Made by a program: the position numbers and the translations under genes
Notes under the pieces: generated by a model
Databases searched by the model: none
The model's input: the letters and a program-made list of their open reading frames with translations, nothing else
What the model was told of the DNA's origin: nothing
Source: Exiguobacterium sp. FSL W8-0210
GTDB lineage: Bacteria > Bacillota > Bacilli > Exiguobacteriales > Exiguobacteriaceae
Assembly (NCBI RefSeq): GCF_038006045.1
Contig: NZ_JBBOUK010000001.1
Coordinates: forward strand, 2,335,001 to 2,399,000
DNA length: 64,000 nucleotides
Reading direction: 5' to 3'
Part shown: one piece after another, positions 58,563 to 64,000 of the stretch
Numbering within the stretch: the stretch's first letter is position 1
Layout: each line of letters opens with the position of its first letter

Positions 58563-59023
58563 CCGAAGACGATGTCCCATTCATCACGACCGGCAAGCAT
58601 TTTCTCGGCATAGTGCTTCGCTCCTTTGAGGTCATGTGCGCTCGCAAATCCACATTGGACTTCGTTTTGCGCTGGAATCTCCTCTGCTGCAAGGACGTCT
58701 TTCAACGTCTTCTCAACGAGTTCGCTCATTTTTTCGACAGAGTCGAAGTTCATCATCGCCATGTAGAAACCTGTTTGGCATCCCATCGGCGAGACATCGA
58801 TGACATCATCCGAGTAGTTGCGGATGTTTTCAGCAAGTAAGTGCTCGAGTGTGTGCATCGCACGCATCGGCATTTGCTCAACGTTTGGTTGTGTGAAACG
58901 GATATCGTATTTGACGACTTGGTCGACTTTACCTTCTTTATAACCCGCGACACGGATATAAGGTGCTTTGACTTTCGTGTGATCCAGGTTAAAGCTTTCG
59001 ACGTTCATTTTTTGAAGTGCCAT
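58559..59023 (-). CDS. luxS: S-ribosylhomocysteine lyase
   Basis: A 154-residue LuxS. Metal ligands His57 and His61 in HTLEHL, and Cys124 in EVQCGFA; catalytic Cys82 in PMGCQTGF. It splits S-ribosylhomocysteine to homocysteine and the AI-2 precursor DPD. It lies between yrrT and mccA where B. subtilis has mtnN, so it supplies homocysteine directly to the next two enzymes. GGGGGAA-type ribosome site before the ATG. Confidence 0.97.
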   Translation of the reverse strand: MALQKMNVESFNLDHTKVKAPYIRVAGYKEGKVDQVVKYDIRFTQPNVEQMPMRAMHTLEHLLAENIRNYSDDVIDVSPMGCQTGFYMAMMNFDSVEKMSELVEKTLKDVLAAEEIPAQNEVQCGFASAHDLKGAKHYAEKMLAGRDEWDIVFG

Positions 59024-59026
59024 GAT

Positions 59027-59665
59027 TTATTCCCCCATTTTCTCGGCTTCTACGAGCCAGACGAAGTGATTGTATTGTGTGAAGTTAACAGTGAATCCCC
59101 GTACTGTAAACAATTCTTCCATGACTGGAATCAACGGGTAAAACTCGCGTTCGAGATCGTCCGCTAACGCATCGAACCCTTGAGCGCGTGCTTCGCGAAT
59201 CGTTTGCAGGCGTGCCTCTTCTGAGACGAACATCGTATCCGCGTAGACGATTTTTCCGTCTGCCGGTAAATGTGATGCCATCAGTTCGATTGCTTCTCCC
59301 TTTTCCTCATCTTTTAGATGATGAAACGCATACGTCGAAACAAAACTGCGTGCTTCCTTCGCCTCGAACGAGAGGAAGTGACCATCCTGTACATCAAGCG
59401 ACGGAATCTTTTCCGTCAGGATTGCCCGCATCTCCGGACTTGGTTCGACGGCGAGTACGGCGTCGTGACGTGCCAGAAGACGTTGTGTCAGGTTCCCTGT
59501 GCCTGCTCCGAATTCAATGACCGGCGACTGCGCTTTATCCGCTACTGTATCCAAAATCTCATCGTATCGACGAAAAACCTCTTTATACTCCGGATCATGT
59601 CCGGTTACTGTCTCGTCATACGTTGATGCCCATTCTGTGAAAACATCCATAAAACGTACTGTCAT
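59027..59665 (-). CDS. yrrT: SAM-dependent methyltransferase (YrrT-like)
   Basis: A 212-residue class I methyltransferase. SAM loop VIEFGAGTGNLTQRLL near residue 50, acidic motif LAVEPSPEM, and FVSTYAFHHLKDEEKGEAI are family typical. First gene of yrrT-luxS-mccA-mccB; in B. subtilis yrrT opens the mtnN-mccAB operon. Methyl acceptor unknown. GGAGGACGAC precedes the ATG. Confidence 0.9.
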   Translation of the reverse strand: MTVRFMDVFTEWASTYDETVTGHDPEYKEVFRRYDEILDTVADKAQSPVIEFGAGTGNLTQRLLARHDAVLAVEPSPEMRAILTEKIPSLDVQDGHFLSFEAKEARSFVSTYAFHHLKDEEKGEAIELMASHLPADGKIVYADTMFVSEEARLQTIREARAQGFDALADDLEREFYPLIPVMEELFTVRGFTVNFTQYNHFVWLVEAEKMGE

Positions 59666-59738
59666 GCCTTGTCGTCCTCCATCTCACCAGTTAATTCCGA
59701 GTAATCGGATATGAATTAAAGTAATTTTCCTTATTCGC

Positions 59739-59767
59739 ATTGTAGCAAGGAGATTCTATCCTGGCAA
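59739..59767 (-). promoter_or_regulatory. yrrT operon promoter
   Basis: Minus-strand TTGCCA (59762-59767), 17-bp spacer, TACAAT (59739-59744). It lies after the terminator of the upstream RNA, so the operon has its own start. Confidence 0.75.
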
Positions 59768-59792
59768 GCGACCGGCTCGAAAAAACTTCCAG

Positions 59793-60112
59793 AAAACAAA
59801 AAAAAGGCGTTGCCGGCGAACCGACAACACGAATAATGTGGTTAGAAATGCTACGAAGGAAAACCCAGCTCCATTCGGAATTGTTCGCTCTTCCGCGTGG
59901 AGGACGGCGCCTGTTCGACATGATCGCCAGCTTACGTTCACTTCCTGATCGGTCCTTTCGATCCACCACCCGTTCATTGCACCGCTTCGTCTTTGGGGGA
60001 CGACTTAAGGGGAAACAATACACCGGCTTAGGATGGGAGAAAGGGTTCAGGACTTGAATCGTATTGAACGATCATCTCTGCTAGACTTCCTATAATGCAT
60101 TTCTAGAAGTTG
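59793..60112 (-). ncRNA. Candidate structured noncoding RNA, unassigned
   Basis: About 320 nt on the minus strand between promoter TTGACA-18-TATATT (60118-60147) and terminator GTTGTCGG/CCGGCAAC with eight U (59793-59828). The ends can pair: AGAAATGC with GCATTTCT, AGGAA with TTCCT, CTAGC with GCTGG, giving a rod. It lacks hallmarks I know for RNase P, tmRNA, SRP RNA or T-boxes. A 6S-like RNA remains possible. Alternatively it is a short mRNA. Confidence 0.5.
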
Positions 60113-60117
60113 TTATG

Positions 60118-60147
60118 AATATACCATTCATATTTCTGCGTTGTCAA
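60118..60147 (-). promoter_or_regulatory. Strong sigma-A promoter of the candidate RNA
   Basis: Perfect TTGACA (60142-60147), 18-bp spacer, TATATT (60118-60123) on the minus strand. Confidence 0.75.
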
Positions 60148-60178
60148 CGGATTATTGTAAATATTCCGACAATTTAAC

Positions 60179-60205
60179 AAAAAGAAAAATCCAATCGGAC
60201 TTTTC
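60179..60205 (-). terminator. Weak terminator of the thioredoxin-like gene
   Basis: Minus-strand AAAAGTCC/GGATTTTT with GATT loop and U run. Confidence 0.45.
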
Positions 60206-60487
60206 TTACCGTTCTTGACAGAAAGCAAAGACGTTTTGGACAGACTGGAAAGCATAAAGTCGCTCTACGACTTGGTTTTCTTCAATTCGCAACAACGCAG
60301 GAACACTCATGACACGGGCTTCTTCTAAGAAATCCGGAATGAAATTCCCGTTCGCCTTCTGAATCGATTGACCTGATTCCGTCGCTTCGACGATATCGAG
60401 CATACGTTCCGCGATGGCGCATGTCCCGCACATCGGTGCATAGACATACAATAGCCCGTTTTCTGGGACGGTCGTGACTTCTTGCAT
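60206..60487 (-). CDS. yusE: Thioredoxin family protein (YusE-like)
   Basis: A 93-residue thioredoxin fold with the CxxC Cys20-Gly-Thr-Cys23 after YVYAPM and the cis-proline in SVPALLRIEENQ. Likely a thiol reductase or chaperone for neighbouring redox proteins. GGAGCGACC precedes the ATG at 60487. Same neighbours (gcvH, yusI) as yusE in B. subtilis. Confidence 0.85.
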   Translation of the reverse strand: MQEVTTVPENGLLYVYAPMCGTCAIAERMLDIVEATESGQSIQKANGNFIPDFLEEARVMSVPALLRIEENQVVERLYAFQSVQNVFAFCQER

Positions 60488-60527
60488 CGGGGTCGCTCCT
60501 TTCTTCGTGGTATCTGTCGTCAGTATA

Positions 60528-60580
60528 CAAAAAAAAGAGAGCGGACGAAACGCAAGCGCCTCGTTCACTCTCTTTTCGTT
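60528..60580 (-). terminator. Terminator of gcvH
   Basis: Minus-strand GAGAGTGAACGAGGCGC pairs with GTTTCGTCCGCTCTC, followed by U run. Confidence 0.75.
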
Positions 60581-60585
60581 AAGTA

Positions 60586-60969
60586 TTACTCGTTGATCAT
60601 CGATTTGTATGCTGCAGCATCCATCAATGCTTCGACTTGTGAAGCATCTTCGATTTCGATGTCGACCATCCAAGCGCCTTCGAATGGTGACTCGTTGACG
60701 AGTTCTGGGGAATCCGAAAGGTTTTCGTTGATGGCAACGACTTTACCAGAGATCGGTGCGTATAATTCCGAGACTGTCTTGACCGACTCGACTGAACCGA
60801 ATGGCTCGTTTGCTGAGATCGTATCCCCGACTTCAGGCAATTCGACGAAGACGATATCCCCGAGTTCGTGTTGCGCGAAATCCGTGATTCCGATACGCGC
60901 CTTGTTTCCTGATACTTCGACCCATTCATGTTCTTCCGAATAGCGTAAGTTGTCTTTTACTTTACTCAT
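60586..60969 (-). CDS. gcvH: Glycine cleavage system H protein
   Basis: A 127-residue H protein. Lipoyl-lysine Lys64 in [21 protein letters not shown] and EGAWMV are family typical. It carries the aminomethyl group in glycine cleavage and also serves as a lipoyl donor hub; LipA (43215) modifies it. AGGGGGAAT before the ATG at 60969. Confidence 0.96.
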   Translation of the reverse strand: MSKVKDNLRYSEEHEWVEVSGNKARIGITDFAQHELGDIVFVELPEVGDTISANEPFGSVESVKTVSELYAPISGKVVAINENLSDSPELVNESPFEGAWMVDIEIEDASQVEALMDAAAYKSMINE

Positions 60970-61033
60970 TTCCGATTCCCCCTGTGGACTAATTTGGACT
61001 AACGTGTTCAGTATACCAAAATCGCCTCTGAAC

Positions 61034-61396
61034 TTAATACCATTTTCCTTGATACATTTCTTCTTTAAAGCCAATCGTGACGTCTTTCCCGTCTGTGACA
61101 ATCGGACGCTTCAACAACATGCCGTCACTTGCGAGCAACTTGTATTGCTCGTCTTCCGATAACGTGGGAAGTTTGTCCTTGATTCCTTGCGAACGATACG
61201 ATTGACCGCTCGTGTTGAAGAATTTCTTCAGTGGCTCTCCACTCTTTTGATGAAGTTCCTGAATCGTCGTTGCAGATGGTGTCTCCTCGACAATATGTTT
61301 GTAATCCACTTCGACACCGTGCTGTTCGAGTGCTTTTTTTGCTTTGACGCACGTACTACATTTCGGATAGCCGTACATCGTGACTGTTTTTGTCAT
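61034..61396 (-). CDS. yusI: ArsC/Spx-like protein (YusI)
   Basis: A 120-residue ArsC-family thioredoxin fold. Cys13 and Cys16 in YPKCSTC, and RPIVTD with the conserved Arg-Pro are present, so it resembles Spx/ArsC but lies in the gcvH neighbourhood like YusI. Function not known. GAGGTGAG precedes the ATG at 61396. Confidence 0.85.
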   Translation of the reverse strand: MTKTVTMYGYPKCSTCVKAKKALEQHGVEVDYKHIVEETPSATTIQELHQKSGEPLKKFFNTSGQSYRSQGIKDKLPTLSEDEQYKLLASDGMLLKRPIVTDGKDVTIGFKEEMYQGKWY

Positions 61397-61430
61397 GTTT
61401 CTCACCTCACCTTCAAGAGTAGCAGATGGA

Positions 61431-61883
61431 TCACTTCTGCTTCAAGCGTGCGAGCGCCCTGTCAATCTGATCTTGATGATGGGCGTCATGGGCAACGAAC
61501 GATTCGACGAATTCTTGCGGTCGGAAATTCTCATAGGTCGCCGCAAATTGCTCATCAGACAGACGATTGAGGTGATCGACGATATCACGCCGGACGCTGA
61601 TCGCTTTTTTTAACAAAGCAAGCGGATCGATATGATGCGCATATTCGACCGCCAGTCGATTGAACTGATCAAAATCCGTCTCGACCAGTGTCAGCGGTTC
61701 ATCCGGTAACTTCGAGATGGCATGATCGTAATAAAACCGGTCCCATAAATAGAGGTGGCTGACGCACTCAAGGACAGTCCACTTGTTAAGGGCAAGCGGC
61801 AGATCCCATTCTTCCGGCGACAAACGTTCAAGGGATTGATAGTAGGCAATCGCAAATTGCAGTTCAACCAATTCTTGGCGCAT
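61431..61883 (-). CDS. DinB family protein
   Basis: A 150-residue four-helix DinB/YfiT-like protein. Histidines in SHLYLWD and AHDAHHQDQID are the usual metal ligands, suggesting a thiol-dependent transferase or hydrolase. Substrate unknown. GGAGGAGG precedes the ATG at 61883. Probably follows fadE's terminator as its own unit. Confidence 0.82.
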   Translation of the reverse strand: MRQELVELQFAIAYYQSLERLSPEEWDLPLALNKWTVLECVSHLYLWDRFYYDHAISKLPDEPLTLVETDFDQFNRLAVEYAHHIDPLALLKKAISVRRDIVDHLNRLSDEQFAATYENFRPQEFVESFVAHDAHHQDQIDRALARLKQK

Positions 61884-61902
61884 CTCGTTTTCCTCCTCCA
61901 AC

Positions 61903-61946
61903 CAAAAACTTCGCCTTTACAGAGATTTTCCCTGCAAAGGCGAAGC
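61903..61946 (-). terminator. Terminator of fadE
   Basis: Minus-strand CTTCGCCTTT/AAAGGCGAAG with a 19-nt loop and U run. Confidence 0.8.
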
Positions 61947-61958
61947 GGTAAACCTGAC

Positions 61959-63743
61959 TTAGACCGTATATTTGTTTGACTCGATGAGGCGTTTTGCGAT
62001 GTCGCGTTTCGTACCGATGACGTTGATCGGCTGGTAACGGCTGAATTTTTTGAGTGCCGAGAGCAACATCCGGAGTTCGTCGCCGCTTGCTGCCGCGTAG
62101 AGTGTCTCTTTCGCATCACGCTCGACAGCTTCGAACGCTTGTTGTGCGAAGACTTCCGTGTAACGGACTTTCAGTTCGCTCTTCTCGATTCCTTTGTCGG
62201 CAATCGCTTTGTCCGTCCGGACGATTGCTGACTCCAGCGCATAGATCGCACTCATGATGTCAGCTGTATTCGCTAAAATCTCTTGCTCGCCTTGGAGTTT
62301 GTCCTGGTATTTCTGGACCGCTGTTCCGGCAGTCAACAAGAAGATCTTCTTCATCATCGCGAGTAAGTGGCGTTCGCGATCAAGTGGTGCTGTTCCGATT
62401 TCTGTCGGCATGAAGCTCATCACTTCTTGTTGCAGACGCTGTGCTTCCGCAAGCAACGGCAACTCGCCTTTCATCGCTTTCTTCAGCAACGTTCCTGGAA
62501 CGAGAAGACGGTTGATCTCGTTCGTTCCTTCGAAGATCCGGTTGATCCGTGAATCGCGGTACATGTTCTCGACTTCATATTCTGCCATGAAGCCGTAACC
62601 ACCGTGAATCTGAACCGCTTCATCGATGACATAATCAAATGTTTCCGAAGCAAAGACTTTGTTCATCGAGCATTCAATCGCATACTCCGCGATGGCATCG
62701 GCGATTTTCTTACCGTCTTTGCTCTCTTCTTCCGACAGCTGATCAAGGCTATCTTGGAACAAACCACCCGTCCGGTAGACTGAGCTTTCCATCGCATACG
62801 TCTGTGCTGCCATCGTCGCGAGTTTTTCTTGAATCAATGGGAACGAGCTGATTGGTGTTTTGAACTGCTTACGTTCATTCGAGTACTGGACTGCGAGATC
62901 AATTGCTCGTTTTGAAGAACCGACAGCACCGACAGCGAGTTTGTAACGACCGACGTTCAAGATATTGAAGGCGATGACGTGGCCGCGTCCGATCTCACCG
63001 AGGACGTTATCGACTGGTACTTCTGCATCTTGTAAGATCAATGTCCGTGTCGATGACCCTTTGATCCCCATCTTCTGTTCCTCGACGCCTGTCGAGACGC
63101 CTGGATACGATCCTTCGACGAGGAAGGCTGTGAACTTGTCACCGTCGATTTTTGCGTAGACGACGAACAAGCTTGCAAAACCAGCGTTCGTGATCCATTG
63201 TTTTTCACCGTTCAGGATATAGTGTGTCCCTGCTTCATTCAAGACAGCTGTCGTTTTGGCACCGAGGGCATCCGAACCAGAGCCTGGCTCCGTCAATGCA
63301 TAAGAAGCGATCCACTCCCCTGAAGCGAGTTTCGGCAAGTATTTATGCTTTTGCTCTTCGTTACCGAAGAAGACGATTGGCAACGAACCGATTCCGACGT
63401 GTGCGCCGTAGCTGAGGGCGAATGAACGACCACGTGCGAACTTTTCCGTAATGATTGAAGACGAAATCTTATCCATCTGATAGCCGCCGTATGCTTCCGG
63501 AACGTCTGCACCGAGTAGACCTAATTCGCCTGCTTCACGGAGGAGACCGACTGATAATTCGAACTCGTGTTTTTCGATTCGGTCAAGGACAGGAACGACA
63601 CGATCTTCGACGAACTTCGCTGTCATGTCACCGACCATTTTGTGTTCTTCCGAGAAATCCTCTGGTGTGAAGAGACGTTCTGGTGCTAACTCATCTAATA
63701 CGAAACTGCCACCTTTGATTAATTCGTTTGTCGTTTGGCTCAT
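61959..63743 (-). CDS. fadE: Acyl-CoA dehydrogenase (FadE)
   Basis: A 594-residue acyl-CoA dehydrogenase, first oxidation step of beta-oxidation. FAD/substrate loops [12 protein letters not shown] near residue 145, [17 protein letters not shown], and the catalytic-base segment [12 protein letters not shown] near 385 with the glutamate in [10 protein letters not shown]. The C-terminal 180 residues beyond the ordinary fold match the long FadE/YusJ form of B. subtilis. ATGA overlap with fadA. AAGGAGG precedes the ATG. Confidence 0.95.
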   Translation of the reverse strand: MSQTTNELIKGGSFVLDELAPERLFTPEDFSEEHKMVGDMTAKFVEDRVVPVLDRIEKHEFELSVGLLREAGELGLLGADVPEAYGGYQMDKISSSIITEKFARGRSFALSYGAHVGIGSLPIVFFGNEEQKHKYLPKLASGEWIASYALTEPGSGSDALGAKTTAVLNEAGTHYILNGEKQWITNAGFASLFVVYAKIDGDKFTAFLVEGSYPGVSTGVEEQKMGIKGSSTRTLILQDAEVPVDNVLGEIGRGHVIAFNILNVGRYKLAVGAVGSSKRAIDLAVQYSNERKQFKTPISSFPLIQEKLATMAAQTYAMESSVYRTGGLFQDSLDQLSEEESKDGKKIADAIAEYAIECSMNKVFASETFDYVIDEAVQIHGGYGFMAEYEVENMYRDSRINRIFEGTNEINRLLVPGTLLKKAMKGELPLLAEAQRLQQEVMSFMPTEIGTAPLDRERHLLAMMKKIFLLTAGTAVQKYQDKLQGEQEILANTADIMSAIYALESAIVRTDKAIADKGIEKSELKVRYTEVFAQQAFEAVERDAKETLYAAASGDELRMLLSALKKFSRYQPINVIGTKRDIAKRLIESNKYTV

Positions 63744-64000
63744 TGTCCTGTTCCTCCTTCAACTAGTTCGAATACACCTGCTGCGCCCATTCCGCCACCG
63801 ATACACATCGAGACGACACCATACTGGACATTCCGGCGTTTCATTTCATGCAAGAGTGTCAATGTGAGTTTTGTTCCTGTACAACCGAGGGGGTGACCGA
63901 GGGCGATCGCTCCACCGTTGACGTTGACGATGTCTTCGTTTAATCCAAGCTCGCGGATGACACCGAGTGACTGCGAAGCGAACGCTTCGTTCAACTCGAT
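63740..64000 (-). CDS. fadA: Acetyl-CoA acyltransferase (thiolase), C-terminal part
   Basis: The last 86 codons of a thiolase; the gene enters from the right edge. [21 protein letters not shown] with the catalytic histidine, and [13 protein letters not shown] with the active cysteine are diagnostic. It makes acetyl-CoA by thiolysis of 3-ketoacyl-CoA and is coupled to fadE, as in the fadNAE operon of B. subtilis. Confidence 0.95.
   Translation of the reverse strand: MELNEAFASQSLGVIRELGLNEDIVNVNGGAIALGHPLGCTGTKLTLTLLHEMKRRNVQYGVVSMCIGGGMGAAGVFELVEGGTGQ

Noticed and set aside
59756-59977. A 73-codon minus-strand frame in the candidate RNA, with a hydrophobic stretch
   Set aside because: No good ribosome site, it reads through the terminator hairpin, and the hydrophobic part ends in poly-U-coded Phe residues. 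Kept only as an alternative.
59793-60112. T-box, RNase P, tmRNA or SRP RNA
   Set aside because: No T-box sequence, no RNase P P4 core, no tmRNA tag end, and no SRP GGAAGCAGC-type helix 8 were found.

Overview
The window reads as chromosomal DNA of a low-to-moderate GC Bacillales bacterium. Strong AGGAGG-type ribosome binding sites, sigma-A promoters, many rho-independent terminators, S-box, FMN and GlcT-type leaders, and gene clusters in Bacillus subtilis order (yugI-adh-pgi, yugG-yugH, yuiB-ndh/yumC, yutM-yuzB-yutJ-yuzD-yutI-yutF-yutE, yutD-lipA-yunD-yunF, sufCDSUB-metQPN, yusE-gcvH-yusI-fadE-fadA) point there. Gene content and small departures from Bacillus suggest Exiguobacterium or a close relative; this is an inference from remembered synteny, not a database match.

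Layout. 1-8.3 kb: metK start with its S-box, divergent pckA, an EAL-HDOD protein, ytmA, ytkD, pgi, an iron alcohol dehydrogenase and yugI. 8.4-13.2 kb: a structured repeat, a class I ribonucleotide reductase operon with a flavodoxin gene inside it, and a 700-bp regulatory gap holding a perfect 23-bp palindrome. 13.2-20.7 kb: a stand-alone Nfu N-terminal domain, a glycosyltransferase, an Lrp/AsnC regulator with an aminotransferase, a MazG-like protein, small membrane proteins, an AI-2E-type exporter, a DUF429 protein and pepA. 20.7-29.4 kb is a sugar PTS region: ptsI, an MDR transporter, a glucose IIABC, a second IICB and the antiterminator glcT with its RNA target. 29.5-32.5 kb: respiratory ndh with a Rex-like box, and yumC. 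32.5-34.0 kb: an IS3/IS150-type element lying in the loop of a terminator hairpin. 34-47 kb: GNATs, an epimerase, the yut cluster, an FMN-riboswitch-controlled ribU, glpX, lipA and yunD/yunF. 47-56.5 kb: the SUF operon and a methionine ABC importer under an S-box. 56.5-59.7 kb: a sulfur recycling operon yrrT-luxS-mccA-mccB. 59.8-60.1 kb: a possible unassigned noncoding RNA. 60.2-64 kb: thioredoxin-like, gcvH, yusI, DinB and beta-oxidation fadE/fadA (cut by the edge).

Themes. Carbon switching is visible at the DNA level: pckA and glpX, both gluconeogenic, share a 12-bp upstream motif resembling CcpN boxes, and pckA also has a perfect cre. Sulfur and methionine metabolism is linked by two S-boxes (metK, metN) and the luxS/mccAB cluster. 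Fe-S assembly (SUF, YutI, YutM, Nfu-N) sits with Fe-S consumers such as lipA. The observations most worth checking are the three-copy structured repeat with covarying helices, the possible noncoding RNA near 60 kb, the IS in a terminator loop, and the shared gluconeogenic operator.
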